Source: RGIG3009 sp045595445 (GTDB taxonomy: Bacteria; Bacillota; Clostridia; Oscillospirales; Acutalibacteraceae). Taken from it: DNA of 64,000 nucleotides. Below the pieces are notes generated by a model that saw nothing but the letters and a program-made list of their open reading frames with translations, made no database searches and was not told the DNA's origin. Shown here piece by piece: positions 50,695 through 59,773 of the stretch. The DNA lies in contig JAZOAK010000002.1 in the NCBI GenBank assembly GCA_045595445.1, positions 1 to 64,000 on the forward strand, read 5' to 3'. Made by a program: the position numbers and the translations under genes. Each line of letters starts with the position of its first letter. The stretch's first letter is position 1.

Positions 50695-51009
50695 AGGAAT
50701 CTCCTTGTTTAAGCAATCGGGGGCGTGTGTCAGACTTTTGCTTTTCGTGTTTTGCCACTCAACTGATAATTCAACGGCACGACAAATGCCGTGCCGTTGG
50801 TTATCGGTTTCGTTGACGCTTGCAAATTTTCCTCGTTGCCGAAAGCGTATATATGGCACTCGTCAACTTTGCAAGTGTGTCAACACTACAAGCAAAGTCT
50901 AACACACTAGACAAAGCTTCGCTTTATTCGTTGTGGCAAGGGCTTACCCCTGCACCCCTCTATATTGCTTTTGTTTTATAAAATCAATATAGAACACACA
51001 CGAATTACC
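50695..51009. other. Non-coding region containing oriT
   Basis: No gene seen. Contains the oriT-like inverted repeat at 50891-50919 and a repeat-rich stretch (CGGCACGACAAATGCCGTGCCG near 50776-50797 forms a hairpin), as expected for a transfer origin upstream of mob. Confidence 0.5.
50891..50919 (-). other. Candidate oriT (MobV nick site)
   Basis: On the minus strand GTCTAGTGTGTTAGAC contains TAGTGTGTTA, the nick core of pMV158-family (MobV) origins, flanked by GTCTA/TAGAC that make a small hairpin. It lies about 200 bp upstream of mob. Confidence 0.7.
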
Positions 51010-51038
51010 TTTACAATTTACAAAATTCGTGTTATAAT
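51010..51038 (+). promoter_or_regulatory. Promoter of the cargo gene
   Basis: TTTACA (51010-51015), 17-bp spacer, TATAAT (51033-51038). It implies a 5' leader of nearly 200 nt. Confidence 0.7.
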
Positions 51039-51071
51039 GTGTTCACCACATAAAACTCTAAAATGTATTTT

Positions 51072-51216
51072 TCCGCACAGAAGTGGGCATTTTACTTCGG
51101 TAAAAGTGCTGACTTCTTATTTCGCATTTCTGTGTGGAGTGTGGAGTTTTGTGTGGTAGCAAATCGGAGTCGAGCATTTTTCGGTGTGTGCGACTTCGTG
51201 TTGCACACACTTTTTT
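51072..51216 (+). promoter_or_regulatory. Structured leader with terminator before cargo gene
   Basis: CCGCACAGAA (51072-51081) pairs with TTCTGTGTGG (51128-51137), enclosing a hairpin capped by a TTCG loop (GCATTTTAC-TTCG-GTAAAAGTGC). A second stem GTGTGTGC/GCACACAC (51184-51191 with 51203-51210) is followed by TTTTTT, an intrinsic terminator placed 23 nt before the start codon. Suggests transcription attenuation. Confidence 0.55.
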
Positions 51217-51238
51217 AATTTTTCGAGGAGGAAAAGAA

Positions 51239-52282
51239 ATGATTTGTAAGCATTGCGGAAAAGAAATTGATGATAAGGCGGTATTGTGTGTTCACTGTGG
51301 AAAAATGGTAAATGAAAAAACAAAATTACCAACGGGACTTATTGTGTTTTTATGGATTGCCTTTTTGCCCATTATGGCAATTATTACTATAGTTAAAAGT
51401 AAAAAGTTCTCTAAAAAAACAAAATTGATTTTGTCGGTGGCTGTAATTATCGTTACTATATTGTTTGGAATAATTGGTGCCGCTTCAGATGCAAATATTG
51501 AAAAAACAAATTATGAAACAATTATTACCACAATTGAAGAACAAAAATTTGAGGAAGCCCAAGATTTAATAGAGGATTTCTTGCGTGATTATCCTGACTC
51601 AGAGTACATAGACGAAATCAATGAGCAGAAGAAAACTGTGGATACCGAAGTTGCTAAAATAGAAGCAGAGAAAAAAGCTAAGGAAGAAGAAGAAAAATTA
51701 AAAAAGGAACAAGAAAAACTCAATGCTAAAAAGGCTGAAAACGCTAAAAAAGCAGGCGTTTCCGTAGAAGCATTTGAAAATATGATTAACGCTTGTAAAG
51801 CAATTGATATTGAGTACGGAAAAATTTCAAATATAACGGCAAAAAATGATTGGGCTAATGGAAAAAGATGTTCGTTTGATTTTAGCGGTTATAACTTTTT
51901 GGTTTATTTCAATCAAGACGGAACTGTAAATTCTATAAATAGTGGAACTATAAAGTTTTACGAGAACGGTAAAAAAGTTGAGGATTTAAAAAACCGTCTT
52001 ATTACCACTGAAGAAAAAACCCAAATCAAAATGTGGGCAGAAGAACACGTTAAAGCAGTCCTAAAAGCTCCGTCAACCGCAAAATTCCCTGGTTCATTCC
52101 TTTCACCATTTGAGGATTGGAGCATTTCAAAAGACGGGAATAAGTTTACCGTTTCATCGTATGTTGACTCTCAAAACGGATTTGGAGCAATGATAAGAAG
52201 TGATTTTACAATCACTTATGAGTGGAAAGATGGAACAGGTAAAGTTGTTTCAATGATTTTTGATGGTAAAAAAGTAGTTTAA
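51239..52282 (+). CDS. Zinc-ribbon membrane protein (IME cargo)
   Basis: 347 aa from ATG 51239 with GAGGAGG 7 nt upstream. N-terminal zinc ribbon CKHC...CVHC (3-22), two membrane helices (about 32-52 and 62-82), a Lys/Glu-rich coiled coil (about 140-180), then a C-terminal globular domain with APSTAKFPGS and a SSYVDSQNGFGAMIRSDFT strand region. Similar zinc_ribbon_2 plus helices plus coiled-coil proteins are common in clostridial mobile DNA; role unknown. AT-rich relative to the chromosome. Confidence 0.75.
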   Translation: MICKHCGKEIDDKAVLCVHCGKMVNEKTKLPTGLIVFLWIAFLPIMAIITIVKSKKFSKKTKLILSVAVIIVTILFGIIGAASDANIEKTNYETIITTIEEQKFEEAQDLIEDFLRDYPDSEYIDEINEQKKTVDTEVAKIEAEKKAKEEEEKLKKEQEKLNAKKAENAKKAGVSVEAFENMINACKAIDIEYGKISNITAKNDWANGKRCSFDFSGYNFLVYFNQDGTVNSINSGTIKFYENGKKVEDLKNRLITTEEKTQIKMWAEEHVKAVLKAPSTAKFPGSFLSPFEDWSISKDGNKFTVSSYVDSQNGFGAMIRSDFTITYEWKDGTGKVVSMIFDGKKVV

Positions 52283-52296
52283 GTTCAAGACAAAAA

Positions 52297-52328
52297 ACAG
52301 GCACGGAAAAATCCGTGCCTGTCGTTTT
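52297..52328 (+). terminator. Terminator of cargo gene
   Basis: ACAGGCACGGA (52297-52307) pairs with TCCGTGCCTGT (52312-52322), then CGTTTTTA. Confidence 0.85.
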
Positions 52329-52355
52329 TATGTCATATTCAAGGCTTTTTAGTTA

Positions 52356-52376
52356 ATTTCAAAAGTAGTAAAAAAG
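52356..52376 (+). repeat. Candidate attR core repeat
   Basis: Identical to 47169-47189. Lies between the cargo-gene terminator and the clpE 3' end. Confidence 0.7.
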
Positions 52377-52487
52377 TAGTAAACTCTCAAAATATCTTTG
52401 TAAGGCGTGGTATATGGTGGCATAGATTAGCAAGTTCATATGGTACCGTGGCATAAAAACAATACTTTTTTCACGTTCATCTTTCCT

Positions 52488-54752
52488 TTACAGGATACTG
52501 AAAACAAGGCGGTCTTCGTTCAATGAAACGTCGATGCCCGCTATGGATTGATGGCGCTGTTCTACGAGCAGCGAGGCGATCTTATCCTCAATTTCACGGC
52601 GAATGGCATTGCGCAGATCGCGCGCGCCGCGTTTTCCGCCGTGTGTTTTCTCTGCAAGATAGGACGGTACGTCCGCTGTCCACGTGAATTGTATTCCCCG
52701 TTCGTCAAGCGGTTCCACAAGTTCGCCGAGCATCAACACCGCTATCTCCGCATAATCGGATCTGGTGAGCGGCGCAAAGTATACGATCTCATCCACACGG
52801 CTGATAAATTCGGGACGAAGGAAATCTGACAACGCTTTCTTTGCCTTATCACGCGACGCCTGTGCATCACTCTTGCCGAAGCCCATCAAATTCTCATGAA
52901 GCTGACTGCCGGCATTGGAAGTCATGACGATAACCGTATTTTCAAAATTAACAATGCGACCGTGGGAATCGGTAACACGACCCTCGTCCAATATTTGAAG
53001 CAGAATATTGAGTACGTCGGGATGCGCTTTTTCGATCTCATCAAACAAAATGACAGAATACGGCTTTTGGCGCACTTTTTCGGTAAGTTGACCCGCTTCG
53101 TCATAACCGACGTAACCGGGAGGCGAACCGATAATGCGGGATACCGCGTGTTTCTCCATAAACTCGGACATATCTAACCGTATCAACGTTTCGGGTGCAT
53201 CAAAGAGTTGCGATGCCAATACCTTAACGAGTTCCGTTTTACCGACACCGGTAGGTCCGACAAAGATAAAGGATGCCGGACGACGACGCGGGCTGATCTG
53301 CACGCGATTGCGGCGGATTGCCGCCGCCACCAACGAAACAGCCTCGTCTTGACCGATAACGTGACGCCGCAGTTCGTCCTCCAAATCCGCCAATTTGGAC
53401 AATTCATTTTCTTGAATTTTGGAGGCGGGGATTCCTGTCCACAATTCAATTACTTTCGCAAGATGTTCTTCGCCGAGCGGCATGTGAACTGCCTCATCAC
53501 GAACGGCATCGATCGCTTGTTGTGTTTTCATCAAACGGGCACGGATATTGGCCAAGTTCTCATAATCGACCGTCTCAGCCGCCATAGCATCAGATTCCTG
53601 CTTTTGGAGACGTTGTTCTTCGAGCAATAACTTGGCGTACTCATCCGCCTTTTTGTTTTGCAACGCGGCCGTAGCACACGCTTCATCCAACAGATCGATG
53701 GCTTTGTCGGGCAAATAGCGGTCGGTGATATACCGTTCTGAAAGAACGGCGGCTTTGCGGGCGAGCGCCTTTGAAACCACTACACCGTGATACTGCTCAT
53801 AATGCGACTTGATGCCGCAAAGTATCTGCACGGTATCTTCAACGGATGGTTCTTCCACTTTAATCGGTTGGAAGCGACGTTCAAGCGCCGCGTCTTTTTC
53901 GATATTTTTGCGATATTCGTTAAAGGTTGTGGCACCGATTACTTGAATTTCACCGCGCGACAGTGCGGGTTTGAGGATATTGGCGGCAGACATACCGCCC
54001 TCGGCATCACCCACACCAACCAAGGTGTGTACCTCGTCAATAAACAAAATGATGTTGCCTTTTTCTTTGACCTCATCAACTAAGTTTTTAATACGGCTTT
54101 CAAATTGGCCACGGAACTGTGTGCCTGCCACCAAAGCAGTCAGATCCAGTAAACGCAGTTCTTTGTTTTGTAATTTATATGGCACCTCACCTGCCGCCAT
54201 ACGCAATGCCAATCCTTCGGCGATCGCGGTTTTACCGACACCTGGTTCACCGATTAGGCAAGGGTTGTTTTTGCTGCGGCGGCAAAGGATCTGTACCGCA
54301 CGATAAATCTCGCGATCGCGTCCGACGACGGCATCTAATTCTCCGTCCCGCGCTTTTGCGGTGAGATCGGTTGTGAAATTGTCAAGTATACTGCGTTTTT
54401 TGTTTTCTTTTTTCGGGGCTTTGGATGAATCTTCGGGTTGTTTTTCAGCAGTATTCTCCGTATTCATATGTTGCCCGAACAAATTTTGTAAAAATGGAAA
54501 AGACGCCGCTCCGCCCGGCATAAAATTTTCGTCTTCTCCGTCTTCCATATTCATAAACTCACCAAGTTGCTCGTCCATTTGTTCAAGTTCTTCTTGACCG
54601 ATGCCGAACTTTGTCAGGAAATCATCCACCGGCTTAATACCAAGCTCCTTAGCGCACGTCAAGCAAAGCCCTTCGTTCGTGCTATTCTCCCCCTCCATAC
54701 GGGTGATAAACACCACGGCAGGGCGCTTTTTACAACGGGAACAAACCATCAT
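52488..54752 (-). CDS. clpE: ClpE-like AAA+ unfoldase with N-terminal zinc finger
   Basis: 754 aa, AAGGAG site. Residues 4-36 are a zinc finger (CSRC...CLTC) of the ClpE/McsA type, followed by an acidic linker (60-115) instead of a Clp-N repeat domain. AAA-1: Walker A GEPGVGKTAI, Walker B ILFIDEVHTL. Middle domain about 395-450. AAA-2: Walker A GPTGVGKTEL, Walker B VILFDEIEKAH, sensor TSNAGS. Substrate-unfolding partner of ClpP. Last gene of the long leftward run, 21 nt after pgsA. No ClpP or CtsR operator is visible nearby. Confidence 0.9.
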   Translation of the reverse strand: MMVCSRCKKRPAVVFITRMEGENSTNEGLCLTCAKELGIKPVDDFLTKFGIGQEELEQMDEQLGEFMNMEDGEDENFMPGGAASFPFLQNLFGQHMNTENTAEKQPEDSSKAPKKENKKRSILDNFTTDLTAKARDGELDAVVGRDREIYRAVQILCRRSKNNPCLIGEPGVGKTAIAEGLALRMAAGEVPYKLQNKELRLLDLTALVAGTQFRGQFESRIKNLVDEVKEKGNIILFIDEVHTLVGVGDAEGGMSAANILKPALSRGEIQVIGATTFNEYRKNIEKDAALERRFQPIKVEEPSVEDTVQILCGIKSHYEQYHGVVVSKALARKAAVLSERYITDRYLPDKAIDLLDEACATAALQNKKADEYAKLLLEEQRLQKQESDAMAAETVDYENLANIRARLMKTQQAIDAVRDEAVHMPLGEEHLAKVIELWTGIPASKIQENELSKLADLEDELRRHVIGQDEAVSLVAAAIRRNRVQISPRRRPASFIFVGPTGVGKTELVKVLASQLFDAPETLIRLDMSEFMEKHAVSRIIGSPPGYVGYDEAGQLTEKVRQKPYSVILFDEIEKAHPDVLNILLQILDEGRVTDSHGRIVNFENTVIVMTSNAGSQLHENLMGFGKSDAQASRDKAKKALSDFLRPEFISRVDEIVYFAPLTRSDYAEIAVLMLGELVEPLDERGIQFTWTADVPSYLAEKTHGGKRGARDLRNAIRREIEDKIASLLVEQRHQSIAGIDVSLNEDRLVFSIL

Positions 54753-54773
54753 GGGAACTCCTTTTATGTGAAA

Positions 54774-55352
54774 TCACTGAGCAGATTCCGAAACGACTGT
54801 TTTGGAGGCAGCCGCTTCCTTTCTTAATTTGAAATACAACTGCAAATACTTAAAAAACGAGAATAACATCGTAATAGCTACCAAGGCAATCAGTGCCGTT
54901 AAAAGCCATGGCGGCATATCCGCCCACAACACGATGAGCAACATCACCGCATAGAACAAAAAGGTGGAAACTTTTCCAAACCATTTGGAACCGCGTATGG
55001 TCGAATTTTTAGAGAGCAGGATCCATCCGCCGATCGCCTGCAACACTTCCTTTACCAGGCAGATAATTGCCAACGGGATAAGTGCGGCATTCCGCATGAC
55101 CAAGCATAACATTACCGTAATTTGGGTCAACTTATCCGCTACCGGATCCAACAGTTTACCGATCTCCGTAATTTGGTTGAATCGTCTGGCGATCACACCG
55201 TCAAACAAATCGGTTAGTCCCGAAAGCAGTAATACGAGCAGTGCCCACAGTATCAAATTGTTAAGGTAGAGTACTGCAAAAATCGGGAGCAAGACGATCC
55301 GTACCAACGAGAGGACGTTGGGAATATTCCACACAAATTTTAGACGTTCCAT
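54774..55352 (-). CDS. pgsA: CDP-alcohol phosphatidyltransferase (PgsA-like)
   Basis: 192 aa, four to five membrane helices. Catalytic signature DGxxAR...G...D...D is present as SGLTDLFDGVIARRF followed by GKLLDPVADK. It would transfer a phosphatidyl group from CDP-diacylglycerol to glycerol-3-phosphate (phosphatidylglycerophosphate synthase), or act as cardiolipin synthase of the same family. Lies between cvpA and clpE. Confidence 0.87.
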   Translation of the reverse strand: MERLKFVWNIPNVLSLVRIVLLPIFAVLYLNNLILWALLVLLLSGLTDLFDGVIARRFNQITEIGKLLDPVADKLTQITVMLCLVMRNAALIPLAIICLVKEVLQAIGGWILLSKNSTIRGSKWFGKVSTFLFYAVMLLIVLWADMPPWLLTALIALVAITMLFSFFKYLQLYFKLRKEAAASKTVVSESAQ

Positions 55353-55371
55353 TTCAAGTTACCTCATTCAT

Positions 55372-56088
55372 TCAATCGAGATTAAGCATCACCGAAAGAG
55401 GATTGATTTCAGCAACCCATCCGGCTACCAAACTATTATCCAAATTTTCTTGCGTAAAGGGACCGGTGGTGGTACCGGTAGCAATCAACTGAATAATGGT
55501 GACCGCTACTACTGCAAATACGACACCTTTTACCAGACCGACAATCGCGCCTAACAAACCGTCCGTTTGGCGAACAAGCGGTATTTTGGTCAGCGGCTTC
55601 AACAGTTTCTCTAACAAACGGATTAAAAGCATGGAAATCGCAAATAAAAGCAAGAAAGCAATGAAACGAATTACTGCCACCATCAGCGGGCGGATCAAGT
55701 CATCCACCAAGTAATCGGCAACCGCGGTACCGGTCTGATCGTTACCGACGGAATCGCGAATACCTTGCGTAATCGTTTCAGCATCCAACGCAGTCTGAAC
55801 AAACTCGGGAAGCGTATCTAATACCGCTTCTGTTTGTTCTGTCACCGTCTGTGCAGCACCCTCAACCACGGTTTCACTCCAAGCCGTTTCGATCTTTTCA
55901 TGTAAACCGTCACGCAAAATTTCATCATACACCATCGTTGCCACGGTGCCACTCAAAGAAAGTGCCAATATAAACGCTACGATACAACCGGCAAGCTGAA
56001 TAATCGTACGGATAAATCCGCGCCGATATCCGACAATCGCCGTCACAGCGATAATGATAACAACGATGGCATCTAAAATATACGGCAT
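55372..56088 (-). CDS. CvpA family membrane protein
   Basis: 238 aa from ATG 56088 (MPYILDAIVVIIIAVTAIVGYRRGF), AAAGGAG upstream. First helices IVGYRRGFIRTIIQLAGCIVAFILAL match CvpA; about four helices with a roughly 90-residue insertion (about 60-135) in the middle. C-terminal TDGLLGAIVGLVKGVVFAVV is typical. Family linked to colicin V production and envelope functions in other bacteria; role here unknown. Confidence 0.83.
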   Translation of the reverse strand: MPYILDAIVVIIIAVTAIVGYRRGFIRTIIQLAGCIVAFILALSLSGTVATMVYDEILRDGLHEKIETAWSETVVEGAAQTVTEQTEAVLDTLPEFVQTALDAETITQGIRDSVGNDQTGTAVADYLVDDLIRPLMVAVIRFIAFLLLFAISMLLIRLLEKLLKPLTKIPLVRQTDGLLGAIVGLVKGVVFAVVAVTIIQLIATGTTTGPFTQENLDNSLVAGWVAEINPLSVMLNLD

Positions 56089-56150
56089 TTGAGGTTCTCC
56101 TTTACACAGTATTGACAAATTATTGTAGCATATCTACGTAAAAAGCACAA

Positions 56151-57320
56151 CTACGATTCCTCCACCCGTTGCAGTTCACTCAGCGTCAGCAGTAACGGGC
56201 GGTCGCGGTATTCCGTAATCAACAAAGAATCCGTTGGTGTGTGAACTTCACTTGACAGCGTTGTCTTTTCGAAGTCGTATAAGTGCGATTCTGTCAGCAC
56301 TAAGACCTCTGAGCTTTGGCAAGAAACGCTGCGGAAATTCCCTTCCATTTGCTTGCTTTTCCAAACAGTTCCGGATCCGTCGATCGTCCAGAGATAGCTA
56401 TCTCCGGTACTGCCGGAACGCCGCAAAACAAGACCGGACAACGTGGGACAAGCACTGTAACCGATCGGCTCAAAACCATTGAGGGTAATTTTTTCAACCG
56501 CATTTCCCCGAGCGGGAAGAACCCATATTTCCTTATCGCCAATGGCAAGGACAGCACCACTGCTGTAATAATTGACATCGTATAAAAGCAAATCGGACCC
56601 GCTGTATTCGATGGGCTCGGTATCGGAAAAATTGAACATCAGCAGAACGGATTTTAACATGCCGCCCTCAGCCGTTGTACCAACCGCTGCAATTCCCTTA
56701 CCGTTAGCCGCCAGAGAAATGCTTGTCAATAAATATTTACGGCACTGATAGGTAAAAATCGATTTTCCGCGGCGGTTATATACCTGAATTTCACAAAGGT
56801 AGCTCTGCGAAGCACTGTCCGTTACCACCGCGACCATACCGGAGGATAACACACACGACGCGTATATCTTACGATTTTCCAATTCCATGGACAAAACCGT
56901 TTCACGGCGCGTTTCCAAGCGGAACCGACTACCCCCTACTTCGGTAATCAACGCATAACGACCTGCCGTATGCATGGTAGGGTCAGAAAAGGGATGGTTT
57001 CGTGTAACAACGCGAGAGGCTGATGAGTTGTAAAAGTGCACGGACGTATCGGTAAGCATCACCATGTGCTGGTTTACCTCGCTCATTGCCAAAACGGAAT
57101 TTCCTTCCACAGCAACCGGAAATCCACTGCTAACCTGCGCATTACCAAAGCGCGCCTCCGCCCAGTCTAAAACGGCTTCGGGGGCAATTTTATCCCAGTT
57201 GTTCCAAATCAGAAAGCCGACAACCAAAACGGCGGCAACGATCAAAAGTCGCACAAACAAACGCAACCACGGAAGATACTGGTTTTTCGGCCGCCGACGC
57301 GGAGTTTTCGACTCGCTCAC
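56151..57320 (-). CDS. DUF5711 membrane-anchored beta-propeller-like protein
   Basis: 389 aa from GTG 57320 overlapping the truA stop (GTGA); GGGAGGGAG upstream. Basic N-terminus (KTPRRRPKNQY), one membrane helix (about 18-42), then a long beta-rich extracellular part with repeated strand pairs (LAMSEVNQHMVMLTD, SGMVAVVTDS, GKGIAAVGTT, SSGAVLAIGDK), resembling the DUF5711 family of clostridia. No catalytic motif. Co-transcribed with truA and cvpA. Confidence 0.75.
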   Translation of the reverse strand: MSESKTPRRRPKNQYLPWLRLFVRLLIVAAVLVVGFLIWNNWDKIAPEAVLDWAEARFGNAQVSSGFPVAVEGNSVLAMSEVNQHMVMLTDTSVHFYNSSASRVVTRNHPFSDPTMHTAGRYALITEVGGSRFRLETRRETVLSMELENRKIYASCVLSSGMVAVVTDSASQSYLCEIQVYNRRGKSIFTYQCRKYLLTSISLAANGKGIAAVGTTAEGGMLKSVLLMFNFSDTEPIEYSGSDLLLYDVNYYSSGAVLAIGDKEIWVLPARGNAVEKITLNGFEPIGYSACPTLSGLVLRRSGSTGDSYLWTIDGSGTVWKSKQMEGNFRSVSCQSSEVLVLTESHLYDFEKTTLSSEVHTPTDSLLITEYRDRPLLLTLSELQRVEES

Positions 57321-58069
57321 GACTCTCCCTCCCCCTGATACCAAACTTCGTCTAAGTATAAACCGCACGCAGGTGCCGTAGCACCCGCACATTTGCGATC
57401 ACCGGTTTCCAACGCGCACTTGACGCTTTCTAACGATAAGCGACCGGCTGTTACGTCCAAAATCGTACCGACAAGGATACGAACCATGTTATACAAAAAG
57501 CCGTCTGCTTCCACCGTATAAAACACGCTGTCACCCTCGCGTTTTACCTCGGAGCGGCGAATGGTTCGCACCTTATCCTCCACGCTGCTGCCCACAGAGC
57601 AAAACGCGGAGAAATCATGTGTACCTAAAAACAATTGCGCGACCTCATTCATATGTACTTCATCAAGCGGCGAGCGCAAATGCAACGAATAGCCTTGTTC
57701 AAACGGATTGCGCGCCGCCCCATTCCAAATGCGGTAAACGTATCGTTTTGCCACTGCGGAATACCGCGGATGAAATGCATCCGACACCGTGCGACAAGAA
57801 AGCACCGCAATATCATCCGGTAAGACGGCATTGAGCGCTTGTACGAACTTTTCGGCAGACAACCGCTCCGGTTGTGCGGTGGTACAATAAAACCGATGGG
57901 CGTGCACCCCCGCATCCGTACGGCTGCAACCGGTAACAGCACTGCGGATACCGGTTATATGTTCAATAGCATCTTGGAGGGTTTCCTGCACGGTAATGCC
58001 GTTTGGCTGTACCTGCCAGCCGTGATATCGCGTTCCGACATACTGTATCGTCAAACACACAGTTGCCAT
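57317..58069 (-). CDS. truA: tRNA pseudouridine synthase A
   Basis: 250 aa from ATG 58069 (MATVCLTIQYVGTRYHGWQ), AAAGGAGG 7 nt upstream; the open frame extends far 5' without a site. Catalytic Asp lies in GCSRTDAGVHAH; IAVLSCRTVSDAFHPRYSAVAKRYVYRI and FLYNMVRILVGTILDV are TruA motifs. Modifies U38-40 in the tRNA anticodon arm. Directly after ecfT, the classic Firmicute order. Confidence 0.95.
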   Translation of the reverse strand: MATVCLTIQYVGTRYHGWQVQPNGITVQETLQDAIEHITGIRSAVTGCSRTDAGVHAHRFYCTTAQPERLSAEKFVQALNAVLPDDIAVLSCRTVSDAFHPRYSAVAKRYVYRIWNGAARNPFEQGYSLHLRSPLDEVHMNEVAQLFLGTHDFSAFCSVGSSVEDKVRTIRRSEVKREGDSVFYTVEADGFLYNMVRILVGTILDVTAGRLSLESVKCALETGDRKCAGATAPACGLYLDEVWYQGEGES

Positions 58070-58086
58070 ACAGAACCCTCCTTTCA

Positions 58087-58899
58087 TCAAATTGTGGGTG
58101 CAACAAACACGTTGCTCAATATGAGTAACGCGACAAAGAGTGTCATTACGAAAAGCGCCGCATAGTCGCGTGTTATCATATGCATTTGTTTCATACGCGT
58201 ACGCCCTTCCCCACCGTGATAGCAACGACATTCCATTGCCGTTGCCAATTCATACGCGCGGCGGAAGGAAGAAATAAACAACGGTACCAACACCGGAATC
58301 AACGCCCGAACACGCTGCAACAAATTGCCGCTTTCCATATCCGCTCCGCGCGCCTTTTGTGCGGACATGATTTTATCCGTTTCTTCGATGAGCGTTGGGA
58401 TAAAGCGCAATGCAATCGTCATCATCATGGCGATTTCATGCACGCTGATGCGAAATACTTTCAACGGACTTAACACACGTTCCAAAGCATCGGTTAAGGT
58501 GGTCGGTGAAGTCGTATAGGTCAGCAACGAACCGGCAGCAATCAAGCACAAAATACGGATCGAAATAAACAGTGCCGTAAAAATACCTTCCAGCGTTATT
58601 TTCAACACCCAAAAACTGAAAAGCACGTGTCCGTCTACATAAAAGATGTTGATAATCGAGGTGAATACCAACAGTGGTATCACCGGTTTAAGTCCCTTGA
58701 AAAACAGGTTAAGCGGAATGCGGGATAGTCCGATGCACACACCGAGTAAAAGAATGGCAACTGCCAACCCGACCCAGTTATCCGGTATAAAGATCAGGAG
58801 AATATACGCAAAGACGAGCACCAGTTTCACGCGGGGATCCATCCGATGAAGAAACGAATTCCCCGGGAAAAACTGACCGATGGAAATGTCAGACAGCAC
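58087..58899 (-). CDS. ecfT: ECF transporter transmembrane protein EcfT
   Basis: 270 aa from GTG 58899 (MLSDISIGQFFPGNSFLHRMDPRVKL), which matches how EcfT proteins begin and has GGGGG 8 nt upstream; another GTG at 58908 overlaps that site. About five helices; coupling motifs ARG in KARGADMES and the following SFRRAYELATAMECRCY. Transmits ATPase movement to the S components. Overlaps ecfA2. Confidence 0.92.
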   Translation of the reverse strand: MLSDISIGQFFPGNSFLHRMDPRVKLVLVFAYILLIFIPDNWVGLAVAILLLGVCIGLSRIPLNLFFKGLKPVIPLLVFTSIINIFYVDGHVLFSFWVLKITLEGIFTALFISIRILCLIAAGSLLTYTTSPTTLTDALERVLSPLKVFRISVHEIAMMMTIALRFIPTLIEETDKIMSAQKARGADMESGNLLQRVRALIPVLVPLFISSFRRAYELATAMECRCYHGGEGRTRMKQMHMITRDYAALFVMTLFVALLILSNVFVAPTI

Positions 58900-59758
58900 T
58901 GTCGGCACCCCCTTTCAAGAGTGTGAGCAATGCTGTTTTGGCGTCATCAACCGTATAAACTGTATCCGGCAACGCAAAACCGCGTTCACGCAATTTTACA
59001 AAAACCTTGGTAACTTCCGGCACCGAAAGACCCATATTTTCCAGTTCGGCAGCTTGTGAAAAAATGCGGTCGGTGGTCTCAAACATCGCAACAGAACCGT
59101 TGTTGAGGACCAATACCCGATCCGCTACGCGGGCAATATCCTCCATACTGTGAGATACGAGCAAGACCGTCGTATGAAACTCTTGCTGGTACGCACGAAT
59201 ACGGTTTAAGATTAAATCTCTGCCGCGCGGATCCAAACCCGCGGTTGGTTCATCGAGGATCAACACTCGCGGGCGCATCGCCATCACACCGGCAATCGCC
59301 GCGCGTCGCTTTTCACCGCCCGAAAGTTCAAACGGCGACTTTTCGAGCAAGTCCTCTTTGAGTCCCACCCATTCAGCGGCAGTGAGCACTCGCTCGCGGA
59401 TCTCCTCATCAGACAACTCCATATTTTTCGGTCCGAAGGCGATGTCTTTATACACCGTTTCCTCAAACAGCTGGTACTCCGGATACTGGAATACCATGCC
59501 CACCTCAAAACGAACCTTACGAATCTCCTTGGGGTTCTCCCAAATATCATGACCATCCAATAAAACACGGCCGGAATCAGGCTTTAACAAACCATTAAGC
59601 AACTGCACAAAACTGGATTTGCCGGATCCGGTATGACCGATAACGCCGACAAACTCACCCTCCTCGATGCAAACCGATACATCGTGGAGAGCTTCACGTT
59701 CAAACGGCGTTCCGACGGAATACCGCAATGTGCAATTTTCTGTTTCAATCAAAGCCAT
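58889..59758 (-). CDS. ecfA2: ECF transporter ATPase EcfA2
   Basis: 289 aa. Walker A GHTGSGKSS, Q-loop VGMVFQYPEYQLFEETVYKDIAFGP, signature LSGGEKRR, Walker B VLILDEPTAGLDPRG, switch VSHSMEDI. The FQYPEYQLFEETV text is diagnostic for EcfA2. With EcfA1 it powers the shared ECF module used by several vitamin-specific S components. Sits 15 nt after ecfA1. Confidence 0.95.
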   Translation of the reverse strand: MALIETENCTLRYSVGTPFEREALHDVSVCIEEGEFVGVIGHTGSGKSSFVQLLNGLLKPDSGRVLLDGHDIWENPKEIRKVRFEVGMVFQYPEYQLFEETVYKDIAFGPKNMELSDEEIRERVLTAAEWVGLKEDLLEKSPFELSGGEKRRAAIAGVMAMRPRVLILDEPTAGLDPRGRDLILNRIRAYQQEFHTTVLLVSHSMEDIARVADRVLVLNNGSVAMFETTDRIFSQAAELENMGLSVPEVTKVFVKLRERGFALPDTVYTVDDAKTALLTLLKGGADSAV

Positions 59759-59773
59759 AGGATTTTTCTTCCT

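Larger units (their letters stand above)
47169..52376. mobile_element. Integrative mobilizable element (IME), about 5.2 kb
   Basis: Bounded by 21-bp identical direct repeats (47169-47189 and 52356-52376). It contains, left to right, a Tn916-type integrase, an excisionase, a roughly 600-nt non-coding structured region, a MobV relaxase, an oriT-like site, and a zinc-ribbon membrane protein. No conjugation (type IV secretion) genes are present, so transfer would need a helper. Genes inside are more AT-rich than the flanking ones. Exact ends are inferred from the repeats. Confidence 0.8.
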
